Source: JAOZTV01 sp965371805
Lineage (GTDB): Bacteria; Acidobacteriota; Aminicenantia; UBA2199
Assembly (NCBI GenBank): GCA_965371805.1
Contig: CBDUZW010000018.1
Coordinates: forward strand, 7,397 to 71,396
Length of the DNA stretch: 64,000 nt
Direction: 5' to 3'
This document shows positions 17,751-26,954 of this stretch, in pieces. The position numbers were made by a program, and so were the translations under genes. The stretch's first letter is position 1. Each line of letters begins with the position of its first letter. The notes below the pieces were generated by a model. That model worked only from the letters and a program-made list of their open reading frames with translations. It searched no databases and had not been told where the DNA came from.

Positions 17751-18968
17751 ATGGCTTTTTTGAAAATTAGTGGAATAATTATAGCTCTTATTATTTTTTT
17801 AAGATTAAAATTCAATCTTTCGCTATCCATATTTTTAGTCTCTATTCTGTCTATAGTTTTCTTTCAAATAAATCTTAATGAGGCCTTTTTCTCTTCGGTT
17901 AATGTACTTCTTGAAGAGAGAACGCTTCAGCTGTATTTAATAATTATTCTTGTTATTTATATTAGTTCAATTCAAAAATCAAAGGGAATGTTTGATTTAT
18001 TGATTAAATCATTGACTAATTTAATGAGCGATAAGAAGATAGTATCTCAACTTATACCTGCATTCATTGGGTTATTACCTATGCCGGGTGGAGCTCTTTT
18101 CTCTGCTCCTCTGGTTGATGTGAGTTTGAAAGATCTTAAAATTGACATTGAGTTTAAAACTTTTATTAACTATTGGTTTAGGCATGTTTGGGAATTTATC
18201 TGGCCTATATATGCAGGACTTCTTTTTTTTCAGTCTCTTTCCGGAATATCATTAAAACGAATAATAATTCTTCAAATACCTTTTTCGGTTCTGAATATTC
18301 TTCTCGGGGTAATAATAACTCAATTTTATTTCAAAAAACATAAAATTCAAGGCAAATACCAAAAAAAAAGAACTGCTTTAATTAAGAACCTTATGAATAT
18401 TTTAGAAAGTATGTGGCCTATTATACTTGTGATATTTATGTTTTTTTTATTTTCAATTCCACTTCATTTAGGGCTCTTAGTAACTTCTCTATTATTGTCA
18501 CTGGTAAAAAAAGTAAGACTTAAGGATTTGGCAGACATATTTTTTTCAAAAAAAATGCTTGACATTATCGTATTGATCTCAATTGTAATGATATTTCAAC
18601 AGATGGTTAAGATTTCAAATGTTTCAGAAGGTCTGCTCTTATTTAACCCATCAACAATCACCATAGTATTAATATGTTTTTTTATATCATTTTCAATGGG
18701 TTTTTTAACTGGAGTAAATACAGCATTTATTGTAATTGCTTTTCCCATTTTAGCGCCATTAATTTCGCAGCTTTCTGTTATATCTTATGAATCGATATCA
18801 ATTTATATCTATGTAACTGGATTCGCAGGAATTTTATTATCACCAGTACATTTATGCTTAGTATTGACAAATGATTATTTTAAATCAAATTTATTAAAAG
18901 TATATAAATATCTTGTACCACCAGTTATAGTTTTAATAATATTTGCTACAGTGTTGCTGTTTACTTGA
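17751..18968 (+). CDS. DUF401-family membrane protein (putative permease)
   Basis: 405 residues with roughly ten to twelve hydrophobic segments spread along the length. The stretch SQLIPAFIGLLPMPGGALFSAP and the following NYWFRHVWEFIWPIYAGLL are typical of the DUF401 family, distant relatives of gluconate/citrate-type (IT superfamily) transporters. A later segment, MGFLTGVNTAFIVIAFPILAPL, mirrors the first half. The substrate is unknown. It starts 18 nt after topA on the same strand with AGGATAG as a weak ribosome site. A second IT-type transporter follows at 19056, so the two may have related ionic roles. Confidence 0.85.
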   Translation: MAFLKISGIIIALIIFLRLKFNLSLSIFLVSILSIVFFQINLNEAFFSSVNVLLEERTLQLYLIIILVIYISSIQKSKGMFDLLIKSLTNLMSDKKIVSQLIPAFIGLLPMPGGALFSAPLVDVSLKDLKIDIEFKTFINYWFRHVWEFIWPIYAGLLFFQSLSGISLKRIIILQIPFSVLNILLGVIITQFYFKKHKIQGKYQKKRTALIKNLMNILESMWPIILVIFMFFLFSIPLHLGLLVTSLLLSLVKKVRLKDLADIFFSKKMLDIIVLISIVMIFQQMVKISNVSEGLLLFNPSTITIVLICFFISFSMGFLTGVNTAFIVIAFPILAPLISQLSVISYESISIYIYVTGFAGILLSPVHLCLVLTNDYFKSNLLKVYKYLVPPVIVLIIFATVLLFT

Positions 18969-19055
18969 TTTTTAAGTCATTAAAGCTTGTTTCCTATTGC
19001 CAAAAAGCAGTTTTTTTTATAAAATATAAGATAGATATAATGTGAGGAGATCCAA

Positions 19056-20600
19056 ATGGCAAAAAAGCTTTCTATTCTAGTACTGATTTTTGTGTTTATC
19101 GGTTCAGGTTTTATATTTGCAGATTTAGAAAAACAATCTGATGAGAAAAAACTTGATGAACATAAGTCAGTGAAAATTACAGAGCATGGTATATCAAAAC
19201 AGGAATCAACTGAACATAATAAAATGGGTGATAAACATGAAAAGGCTTCTCATGGTGGTGGTTTGGAAGGACTCCCAATCTGGTCTGCAGTTCCGTTTGT
19301 CGGTATACTTTTGTCAATAGCATTATTACCATTATTTGCACCAAAATTCTGGCATCACAATTTTGGCAAAATTTCTGCTTTCTGGGCTCTTGCATTCTCT
19401 GTCCCTTTTCTTTTTGCATACAAAGGTGCTGCAATTTATGAAATTTTACATATCTACTTAATAGATTATATTCCTTTTATCATTTTGCTCTGGGCTCTCT
19501 TTACTATTTCCGGAGGAATATTAATAAAAGGTTCAATTAAAGGTAAACCGCTTACGAACCTTGTTATTTTATTGATAGGAACTCTTTTATCCTCAGTAAT
19601 AGGTACAACCGGTTCTGCAATGCTGTTGATTCGTCCTATTATCCGGGCAAATGCGCATAGAAAGAACAAGGTACATATCATTGTTTTCTTTATTTTCCTG
19701 GTTGCAAATATAGGTGGTTCATTAACCCCGCTTGGAGATCCACCATTATTTCTTGGTTTTCTTCATAATGTATCCTTTTTCTGGACTTTAAGCCTCTTCC
19801 CGCATATGGCATTATTGAGTACTATTCTTTTAACAATGTTCTTCTTCTTAGACACATATTTTCTAAAAAAAGAAGACATTCAAGAGGAAACAGTTGAAAC
19901 CATGGAAAAAGAACCAATAAGAATAGTCGGATGGCATAATGCCTTCTTCTTAATGGGTGTAATTGCAGGAGTTCTGTTTTCAGGGATGGTTAAGCTTCCT
20001 GAGGCAAATGTTTTTGGTGTACATCTTGGATTCCAAAGCCTTATCAGAGATGCCTTTCTTATTTTGATGGGGATTTTGTCTTTAAAAACAACAAAAAAAA
20101 TAATAAGAGAAGGAAATGGCTTTACATGGTTTCCTATTCAAGAAGTAGCTATACTCTTTGCAGGAATCTTTATGACAATAATTCCGGCTCTTGCCCTATT
20201 AAAAGCAGGAGAATCCGGTCCTTTAGGTTTCATTGTGAGCGCTGTTCAGGAGCCATGGCATTATTATTGGATAACAGGTGGTTTGTCAAGTTTTCTTGAT
20301 AATGCACCAACATATCTAACTTTTTTTAATACTGCACTTGGGAAATTCTTCCCTGGAATGTCAGAGGTAGATGCAGTTCCATTGCTTATGAATTCAAAGA
20401 AAATCTTTTTACAGGCTATCTCAACTGGAGCGGTATTTATGGGGGCAATGACCTATATTGGAAATGCACCTAACTTTATGGTTAAGTCAATTGCTGAAGA
20501 GAATGATATACAAATGCCAAGCTTTTTTGGATATATGATCAAATACTCATTTATTTTCCTTCTCCCTGCATTCGTTATTGTAACTTTAGTATTCTTTTAA
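19056..20600 (+). CDS. NhaD-like sodium:proton antiporter (IT superfamily)
   Basis: 514 residues. A signal-like first helix (about 5-23) is followed by a His/Lys/Glu-rich stretch (about 25-70; SDEKKLDEHKS, EHNKMGDKHEKASHGGG) and then 11-12 membrane segments. Landmarks include WSAVPFVGILLSIALLPLFA, GTTGSAMLLIRPIIRAN, FLVANIGGSLTPLGDPPLFLG and GGLSSFLDNAPTYLTFFN, the last two being the paired motifs of NhaD/CitM-like antiporters. It would exchange Na+ for H+ across the inner membrane. The His-rich N-terminal arm could bind metal or sense pH, which is inference. GAGGAG precedes the ATG and a terminator follows. Confidence 0.88.
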   Translation: MAKKLSILVLIFVFIGSGFIFADLEKQSDEKKLDEHKSVKITEHGISKQESTEHNKMGDKHEKASHGGGLEGLPIWSAVPFVGILLSIALLPLFAPKFWHHNFGKISAFWALAFSVPFLFAYKGAAIYEILHIYLIDYIPFIILLWALFTISGGILIKGSIKGKPLTNLVILLIGTLLSSVIGTTGSAMLLIRPIIRANAHRKNKVHIIVFFIFLVANIGGSLTPLGDPPLFLGFLHNVSFFWTLSLFPHMALLSTILLTMFFFLDTYFLKKEDIQEETVETMEKEPIRIVGWHNAFFLMGVIAGVLFSGMVKLPEANVFGVHLGFQSLIRDAFLILMGILSLKTTKKIIREGNGFTWFPIQEVAILFAGIFMTIIPALALLKAGESGPLGFIVSAVQEPWHYYWITGGLSSFLDNAPTYLTFFNTALGKFFPGMSEVDAVPLLMNSKKIFLQAISTGAVFMGAMTYIGNAPNFMVKSIAEENDIQMPSFFGYMIKYSFIFLLPAFVIVTLVFF

Positions 20601-20608
20601 AAATATTC

Positions 20609-20635
20609 AAAGGCACAGTAAATGTGCCTTTTTTG
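20609..20635 (+). terminator. Rho-independent terminator after the antiporter
   Basis: AAGGCACA and TGTGCCTT form an eight-pair stem around a GTAAA loop, followed by TTTTTT. It begins nine bases after the stop codon and separates the antiporter from the four-gene operon starting at 20716. Confidence 0.93.
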
Positions 20636-20715
20636 TTAAAAATAGATAGATTGTAATCATTGTTACAGAAAAAATCTTTTTTTTATAATATAATACCCCA
20701 TTGTAGGAGATTGAA

Positions 20716-21957
20716 ATGGATAAATATTTTAAAAAAGAAGATACGCTTTTTGATATATGTGAAAAATACCCTGAAACAATTCCTGTATTTGTTTCAAATG
20801 GATTTGCACAAATGGAGAAAGCTGAAAAAAGGGAATCATTTGGAAAGACTATTTCCCTATCAACTGCTTTATCACTCAAAAAAATAAACATAGACAGCTT
20901 TTCTGCTCTGCTAATTGAGAAGATCAACCTTGAAAGTGAGGTGATTGACAATTCATTAAGGGTAGCAAAAAATAAAAAAGCTGATACGATTAAAATTGAA
21001 GGTTTGCTTCCATGTCCAGTAAGGATACCACTTTTGGAACAATTGGAAGAGTTTATAAAGGAAAATGGAAAGGACTGGGATCATGAGGTTGAATATAACT
21101 TAAAAGCGGCTTCAATGGGACTTGACTGGCTTAAGGAGCTGGTTCTAAAAGAAAATGATGCTGATAAAATACCGGATATTTTTATTTCCGCTGGATTTGA
21201 TCTGTTTTTTGAAGAAGAATTGATGGGTAAGTTTAAGAAAAAGGATGTATTTTCAGATGGAACGGGATTGGCAAAATTCAATTCTGATTTTGATAATGAG
21301 AATATTTCATTAGTAGATCCCAAAAGGCATTATTCCATAATTGGTGTTGTCCCTGCTGTGTTTTTAGTGAATAAAAAAGAACTGAATGGAAGAGATGTCC
21401 CGCGAACCTGGGCTGATATTCTTAAACCAGAGTTTAAACAGAGTGTTTCACTTCCCATAGGTGATTTTGATCTTTTTAATGCAATTCTCTTAAATATTGA
21501 AAAAATGTATGGCAGAGAGGCAATTAAGAAACTGGGTGAGAGTCTTATTTCAAGTATGCACCCATCTGAAATGGTAAAATCAGACAGGAAAAAATCTAAC
21601 AGACCTACTGTTACGATAATGCCATATTTTTTCACAAAGATGGTTAAGCCTGGTGGTACTATGGAAGCTGTCTGGCCTGAAGATGGAGCAATAATAAGCC
21701 CCATTTTTATGCTTACAAAAAAGAGTAAAATGGACAAGCTGCAGCCTCTGATCGATCTATTTGCATCAGTTAAAATAGGTGAAATTCTGGCACACAAGGG
21801 ATTATTCCCAAGTACAGTACCGGGTGTTGATAATAGATTAAAGGAAGGTAATAAATTTCAATGGATAGGATGGGATTTTATTTATAATAATAATGTTGGA
21901 AAAATTATTGAAGAGTGTAATGCTGAGTTTAACTCTTCTATGTCAATAGAGGTATAA
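20716..21957 (+). CDS. Cytoplasmic ABC-type solute-binding-like protein with DUF1858-like N-terminus
   Basis: 413 residues and no signal peptide or lipobox. The first about 70 residues (FDICEKYPETIPVFVSNGF, then TISLSTALSLKKINIDSF) resemble DUF1858, a small domain seen in front of redox and cluster proteins. Residues about 90-400 read as a type 2 periplasmic-binding fold of the iron/AfuA group (ELNGRDVPRTWADILKPEF, LPIGDFDLFNAILL, AIISPIFMLTKKS, KGLFPSTVPGV). A binding protein kept in the cytoplasm is unusual. GTAGGAG precedes the ATG. The stop is one base from the next start, so it leads a four-gene operon with a GTPase, an ABC ATPase and a zinc ribbon. Ligand unknown; a metal or anion chaperone role is inference. 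Confidence 0.8.
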   Translation: MDKYFKKEDTLFDICEKYPETIPVFVSNGFAQMEKAEKRESFGKTISLSTALSLKKINIDSFSALLIEKINLESEVIDNSLRVAKNKKADTIKIEGLLPCPVRIPLLEQLEEFIKENGKDWDHEVEYNLKAASMGLDWLKELVLKENDADKIPDIFISAGFDLFFEEELMGKFKKKDVFSDGTGLAKFNSDFDNENISLVDPKRHYSIIGVVPAVFLVNKKELNGRDVPRTWADILKPEFKQSVSLPIGDFDLFNAILLNIEKMYGREAIKKLGESLISSMHPSEMVKSDRKKSNRPTVTIMPYFFTKMVKPGGTMEAVWPEDGAIISPIFMLTKKSKMDKLQPLIDLFASVKIGEILAHKGLFPSTVPGVDNRLKEGNKFQWIGWDFIYNNNVGKIIEECNAEFNSSMSIEV

Positions 21958-21958
21958 G

Positions 21959-22654
21959 ATGAATCTAATAACAGTTTCAGGTCCTCCTTCTTCAGGGAAA
22001 ACGTCAATCATATTAAAAACGATAGATTCGATGAAATTGAGAGGGCTCAAAGTTGGTGTCGTAAAGTTTGATTGTTTATCAACTGATGATGATGTTTTGT
22101 ATGAAAAGGCTGGAATACCAGTCAGAAAAGGATTATCCGGGGCACTTTGTCCAGACCATTACTTTGTCAGTAATATTGAAGAAGTAACAGAATGGGGGCT
22201 TAAGAACGGATTTGATGTCCTGATAACTGAAAGTGCCGGCTTATGTAATAGATGTTCTCCATATATTAAAGAGATAAAGGCAATTTGTGTTATAGATAAT
22301 TTGAGCGGGATAAATACACCCAAAAAGATTGGTCCAATGTTAAAAATGGCTGATATAGTTGTTATTACAAAAGGGGATATCGTTTCTCAAGCAGAAAGGG
22401 AGGTTTTTTCATCAAAAGTAAACTCTGTTAACCCGGGCGCTATAATAATGAATATAAATGGTCTTACAGGGCAGGGTGCATATGAGTTAAGTACATTGCT
22501 TTATGATGAAAAAGAACATATTACAGATTTAAAGGGGAGGCAATTGCGTTTTTCAATGCCTGCGGCTCTATGTTCATATTGTCTTGGAGAAACAAGGATA
22601 GGTGAATCCTATCAGATGGGTAATGTACGGAAAATAGATATGGAGAAAAAGTAG
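21959..22654 (+). CDS. G3E/HypB-CobW-like GTPase with three Cys motifs
   Basis: 231 residues. Walker A is GPPSSGKTS (residues 8-16), the Walker B/switch region is ITESAGLCNRCSPY (89-102) and the guanine-specificity motif is TKGD (137-140). This arrangement matches the SIMIBI G3E class (HypB, UreG, CooC-like, CobW), which load metals or cofactors into enzymes. Three possible metal-ligand pairs are visible: C64 and H67 (CPDH), C96 and C99 (CNRC), and C205 and C208 (CSYC) near the C-terminus. Neither hydrogenase nor urease genes are near, so the client is unknown. It is packed one base after the binding-like protein and directly abuts the ATPase gene. Confidence 0.83.
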   Translation: MNLITVSGPPSSGKTSIILKTIDSMKLRGLKVGVVKFDCLSTDDDVLYEKAGIPVRKGLSGALCPDHYFVSNIEEVTEWGLKNGFDVLITESAGLCNRCSPYIKEIKAICVIDNLSGINTPKKIGPMLKMADIVVITKGDIVSQAEREVFSSKVNSVNPGAIIMNINGLTGQGAYELSTLLYDEKEHITDLKGRQLRFSMPAALCSYCLGETRIGESYQMGNVRKIDMEKK

Positions 22655-23704
22655 ATGATTGCTGAAAATGATATTTTAAATATAAAGTTATCTGTTTTAA
22701 TAGAGAAGTATCCTTTTTTAGATTCTTATTTTAAGGATAATGACCTTGATATTTCAGATAGTCTGAAGAAGACCTTAACCGAATATTTTGATAGTTTTGA
22801 TGAAGATGAGAAAGAAGATAAGGCATTTGATGAGGAAAAAACATTAAAAAACCTTGTAGATTATACAAATCAGATGATTGAATTTCTTGGCATTGAAGAA
22901 GATGGAGATATTGTTAATTCCATATCCATACTAGCCGGGACCAATAAGGTTGGAGAAGCTGAAAAATTTGATGAATTAATTATTAATAAAAGTGAAATTG
23001 TATGTATCGTTGGTCCTACCGGGTCTGGTAAAAGTAGACTACTTGCTGATATCGAATGGACTGCGCAAAAAGATACTCCCACAAAAAGGAGTATAAAAAT
23101 AAATGGAGAAAAACCTGATATGAAATGGCGGTTTTCTTCAAGCAATAAACTGGTTGCTCAATTATCTCAGAATATGAATTTTGTGATGGATTTGACAGTT
23201 TTTGAATTTCTAACATTACATGCCAAAAGCAGGTTGATTGAGAACGAAGAAGAATTAGTATTAAAAATTATTGAATCTGCCAATAAACTTGCAGGAGAAA
23301 AATTTAATTTAGATACGCCTATTACAAGTTTAAGCGGAGGACAATCAAGGGCCTTGATGATAGCTGATACTGCAATTTTAAGTAGTTCTCCTATCATTTT
23401 AATTGATGAGATTGAAAATGCCGGGATAGACAGAAAGAAGGCCCTGCAACTTCTTGTAGGAGAAGAAAAAATTGTCTTAATGGCAACACATGATCCAATA
23501 CTTGCTTTAATGGGTGACAGGAGGATCGTTATAAAAAACGGTGGTATTCACAAGGTAATTAATACGACTAAAGAGGAAAAAGATATGTTGATAAAACTCG
23601 AAGAGTTGGATAGTGTTATACAAAATTTAAGATCTAAGCTGAGAAGTGGTGACATTCTAAATAAAAATATGATAAAACCTGATTTGGGCTATTTGTTAAA
23701 ATAA
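22655..23704 (+). CDS. ABC-family ATPase without a permease, DUF1858-like N-terminus
   Basis: 349 residues. The ATPase domain (about 105-315) is complete: Walker A GPTGSGKS (120-127), signature LSGGQSRALMIADTAIL, Walker B IILIDEIENAG and the H-loop MATHDPILA. The first about 75 residues (LSVLIEKYPFLDSYFKDND, then an acidic helix) look like another DUF1858-type domain, as in the first gene of the operon. A C-terminal helix (about 300-349) follows. No transmembrane subunit is encoded nearby, so it probably works as a soluble ATPase, like SufC, rather than in transport. The ATG follows the GTPase stop with no gap. Confidence 0.85.
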   Translation: MIAENDILNIKLSVLIEKYPFLDSYFKDNDLDISDSLKKTLTEYFDSFDEDEKEDKAFDEEKTLKNLVDYTNQMIEFLGIEEDGDIVNSISILAGTNKVGEAEKFDELIINKSEIVCIVGPTGSGKSRLLADIEWTAQKDTPTKRSIKINGEKPDMKWRFSSSNKLVAQLSQNMNFVMDLTVFEFLTLHAKSRLIENEEELVLKIIESANKLAGEKFNLDTPITSLSGGQSRALMIADTAILSSSPIILIDEIENAGIDRKKALQLLVGEEKIVLMATHDPILALMGDRRIVIKNGGIHKVINTTKEEKDMLIKLEELDSVIQNLRSKLRSGDILNKNMIKPDLGYLLK

Positions 23705-23735
23705 TTATTTAAATCAGGTTTAAAGGAGAAATACA

Positions 23736-23978
23736 ATGCATGATGGTTGTTCAGGATCATTTGAAAATGGGAAACAAACAGTTGATAAGGTAAGGGCTAT
23801 GGGATTTAATGAACAATATATGCCCGTTCCTTTAGAGTTAAAATGTGAAAATTGTGAAGAAATGTTTACAATGGAATCTTTTGAGGATAAGTGTCCAAAA
23901 TGTAATATGGTATATGGGGTTACTCCCTGCCATGCTTTTGATGCATCAAATATAATGGCTGCCGGGATAGATTACTAA
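23736..23978 (+). CDS. Small zinc-ribbon protein of the same operon
   Basis: 80 residues. A CxxC pair at 37/40 (KCENC) and another at 53/56 (KCPKC) form a rubredoxin-like zinc ribbon. Further possible ligands are C5 (MHDGCSG) and C65-H66 near the end (TPCHAFD). GGAGAA precedes the ATG, 31 nt after the ATPase stop. It looks like a dedicated partner or metal-handling accessory of the upstream three proteins. I recall similar small proteins labelled only hypothetical. Function is unassigned. Confidence 0.8.
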   Translation: MHDGCSGSFENGKQTVDKVRAMGFNEQYMPVPLELKCENCEEMFTMESFEDKCPKCNMVYGVTPCHAFDASNIMAAGIDY

Positions 23979-24035
23979 TATCAATTTCATAGGATAGGTT
24001 ATATTTGTTCCTGAAAAGGTCTTAAGTGGATTTTC

Positions 24036-26834
24036 TTATCTAGATTCTAAAACAGTTACTCTTTCTTTGGATAATATTGCCAGATAGGATGTGGGAACCT
24101 CACTAATGCATTTCTTGTAGCCATTAATAGCTTTTTTTGTATTTCCAACTATTTCCATAGTCTTTCCATAGATATAGTACTCAAAGAATAATAATGCTTT
24201 TGTTGAAAAATAACCTTTTGAATATTTTAGGACTGTTTCTAAACTGAGATCTGCCATTTTCTCTGCTTCACTAATTCTCTCATCTTTGGCAAGAAGATAG
24301 GCTAATGATAATTCACTTAGATGTCCGTATCTTTCCGAATACTTTAAGATATCCTCAAGAAAAAACCTTGCTCTATCTAAGTTTGAATCATTTAATATGT
24401 ATATATTCGCACAAAGTAGTCTATAAGCTGCATTACCAATCTCATAACTCGGATTTTTCAACCCAATTTCTATCATTTTTTCTGCCATCTCTAATTTACC
24501 ATTATAAAACGCCATGATTGGTATTAATGTGTATCTCATCTTTGGTGAATTCAGGATAACTTTTGCTGTAAACTCCTCTGCCTTTGTATGAAGTCCTGAT
24601 GCGAGATACATGAGTACTTTAAATACTTTTGTTCCATTAGCAAGTCCATCTAAAATTTCATTAGTTGAAAAAAGTTTTTCCTGCATTTCAATCGATTCTA
24701 GAGGTTTTCCCTTAAAAAAAGGAATATAGCAATAAAGCCCAGCTATCCTAGGGTTTTCCGGATAATAAAGGAGACTTTTTTTTAATGAAAGTTCACTTTT
24801 TTGATAGTTGCCCTGTTTTATTTGAATCTCTCCCTTAAGATAATAAAGAGCTGAGTTTAAATATGGATTCTCGAATTTTAAATTGATAATTCTATTAATA
24901 ATTTTTTCTGCATTAGAATAATTTCTGTAAAGTGTTTTTTCCTTATAATATGTGTTAAATAAAATGTTGAATTTCTGTATTTTTGAAAATGGGTCTGAAT
25001 AGACATCTTCTTTACCCTCTTTTATAACCGATATTTTATGTTCTTTGCTAATAGAGACTTTTTCACCTGAATTGGTATTAATGAAATCTACAATTCCACT
25101 TTCTTTCCATCTGTCATTTTCTATTTTTAAACTTGAAGGGAGAAAGAATGTATAGCCGCTAAAATTCTGGTTATTTGCAGTACTAAGATTTGGAACACCC
25201 ATTACGCAAGCTTTTTTTAGTTCTATTTCTGAAAAGGAGTTTAAACCGGACAAAAGGTTTCTTGTTCCAAAAACTGTAAAAGAAAGACTGTTTTCATCTG
25301 AATTTATTATATTATAGCTGAAAGAGCCAGGACTTGTATAAACCAAAGGTTTACTATCTTTAAAATATATCAATCCAAAGGGATTTGTGCTAAGTCCATT
25401 TTTGACTAAAAAAAGAACATCTTTTTTTTTATCTTTATTTAGATCTTTCTTAATTATTTTGCCTGATATTTCGAACATTCTTTCATGATCGTAGTGCTGA
25501 AGATGAAAAAAATCAAAGAAAGAATTTTTTGAAATTATTGATCCATCTGTATTTAAGGACACAATGCTATTGTCGGCAATTGTAGAATTTATTGACACAT
25601 TAGCTGGTAAAGTTTTTTCTGTATTGTTTTTTAACAAACAAAATATCATCTCTTTCTTAATCTCTCTGGTTTTTTCTCCCTGATCTGGAATAACAGGCAT
25701 AATAAATGCAGTTAAAATCTTAGCAGGAGCAAAATCCTTCTCCCATAAGATTCTATTAAATTTGTTTTGTGCATTAATTTGGCCGCCATTGATTGATATT
25801 TTATCAATGTTCCCTGAGTAATATGAATTAAAAAAGAGTATAAATGCGGCAATTATTAGTATTATGCTGCCGAATATCAACTTAGTTTTATTCTTATTTG
25901 TAACTGAAGCTATTTGAGTAGTAAAGCTTATATGTTCTTTCTCTAATATTTCAATTATTTCGTCAACATTATTAAATCTATTAGATTTGTCCCTTTCAAG
26001 CATCTTGTCAGTTACAAACCAGGCATACTTGGGGAGGTTTTTTGTAACACTTGAAATTTTTCTGGGTTTAGCTGTTATATACTTTACAAGCAGTTCCATT
26101 GTAGATGATGAGTGGAGTGGGTGCTGATTTGATAAAACCTTAAAGATAAGCAAACCGACTTGATATATGTCTGATCTTGTGTCAAGTTGCAGACCTTCTA
26201 CCTGTTCTGGAGAGACAAATTCTGCTGTGCCGGAAAACTCTTCTGTAGTAGAAGTTTTTTCTGCATCCAGGATCTCTTTAGCTAAACCAAAATCGACGAT
26301 TTTAATATCACCGTTTTTTAATACCATAATATTTCCAGGTTTTAGATCTCTGTGGATGATTCCATTTTTATGAAGTAGCTTCAGTCCATGTAATATTTCA
26401 ATTAGAATAGGTTTGAACTCTTTCCATTCATATTTTTTATCTTTTATAATATCTGATAATGGAATTCCTTCGATAAACTCCATAACCAGATAAATGACAT
26501 CATAATATTTCTCCATTGAGTAGATTTTTACTATTTTGTCATCAGTAATTTTTCTTGAAATGTTTATTTCTCTTTTGATCCGGTGAAATTTCTTAGGTTC
26601 TCTTGTAATTATTGGGTCAAGAAATTTTATAGCTACATTCGACATTAAAACGCTATCAAAACATTTATACACGATACCGAATCCGCCACTCCCAAGATAT
26701 TCTAATACTTTATATCTTCCAATAATTGTGTTTTTTTCCATATTGCAAATTTTTGCATACATATAAACCAATTCTTTTGAATCATGGCGTGTTCTATTAT
26801 ATGGATTTTTACTACAATCTCTCTCTTTAGTCAT
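24036..26834 (-). CDS. Membrane-bound Ser/Thr protein kinase with TPR tail
   Basis: 932 residues from the first ATG; the conserved part starts near residue 32 (MEKNTIIGRYKVLEYLG) and neither start has a clear ribosome site. Kinase domain about 40-300: GSGGFGIVYK glycine loop, VAIKFLD lysine, HRDLKPGNIMVL catalytic loop, DFGLAKE and FVSPEQ. One membrane helix follows at about 315-335 (LIFGSIILIIAAFILFF). The outer half is beta-rich to about 620, then TPR-like helical repeats (KGEIQIKQGNYQKSELSLKK and onwards) to the end. Such PknB-like kinases pass outside or periplasmic status to cytoplasmic targets. It converges with the zinc-ribbon operon across 57 nt. Confidence 0.9.
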   Translation of the reverse strand: MTKERDCSKNPYNRTRHDSKELVYMYAKICNMEKNTIIGRYKVLEYLGSGGFGIVYKCFDSVLMSNVAIKFLDPIITREPKKFHRIKREINISRKITDDKIVKIYSMEKYYDVIYLVMEFIEGIPLSDIIKDKKYEWKEFKPILIEILHGLKLLHKNGIIHRDLKPGNIMVLKNGDIKIVDFGLAKEILDAEKTSTTEEFSGTAEFVSPEQVEGLQLDTRSDIYQVGLLIFKVLSNQHPLHSSSTMELLVKYITAKPRKISSVTKNLPKYAWFVTDKMLERDKSNRFNNVDEIIEILEKEHISFTTQIASVTNKNKTKLIFGSIILIIAAFILFFNSYYSGNIDKISINGGQINAQNKFNRILWEKDFAPAKILTAFIMPVIPDQGEKTREIKKEMIFCLLKNNTEKTLPANVSINSTIADNSIVSLNTDGSIISKNSFFDFFHLQHYDHERMFEISGKIIKKDLNKDKKKDVLFLVKNGLSTNPFGLIYFKDSKPLVYTSPGSFSYNIINSDENSLSFTVFGTRNLLSGLNSFSEIELKKACVMGVPNLSTANNQNFSGYTFFLPSSLKIENDRWKESGIVDFINTNSGEKVSISKEHKISVIKEGKEDVYSDPFSKIQKFNILFNTYYKEKTLYRNYSNAEKIINRIINLKFENPYLNSALYYLKGEIQIKQGNYQKSELSLKKSLLYYPENPRIAGLYCYIPFFKGKPLESIEMQEKLFSTNEILDGLANGTKVFKVLMYLASGLHTKAEEFTAKVILNSPKMRYTLIPIMAFYNGKLEMAEKMIEIGLKNPSYEIGNAAYRLLCANIYILNDSNLDRARFFLEDILKYSERYGHLSELSLAYLLAKDERISEAEKMADLSLETVLKYSKGYFSTKALLFFEYYIYGKTMEIVGNTKKAINGYKKCISEVPTSYLAILSKERVTVLESR

Positions 26835-26920
26835 AATTATTCATTATATATTATTTTTTTTTAAATTTAAACCTTCTTTGGACCAATTATAAGAAATGTG
26901 GTTTTCTGGATATACTTTTC

Positions 26921-26949
26921 TTGACGAAAATTTCTATTTTATATACAAT
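26921..26949 (+). promoter_or_regulatory. Candidate promoter for prfB
   Basis: TTGACG (26921-26926) and TACAAT (26944-26949) are separated by 17 bp, close to the sigma-70 ideal. Transcription would begin near 26956, almost on the ATG at 26955. That implies either a leaderless message, use of the ATG at 26979, or a different promoter. No ribosome site is visible before 26955. Confidence 0.55.
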
Positions 26950-26954
26950 GTATA

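Noticed and set aside
23736..23978. Zinc-ribbon protein as a rubredoxin
   Set aside because: The CxxC pairs are 12 residues apart and the rubredoxin CPxCG context is missing; too unlike rubredoxin to use the name.
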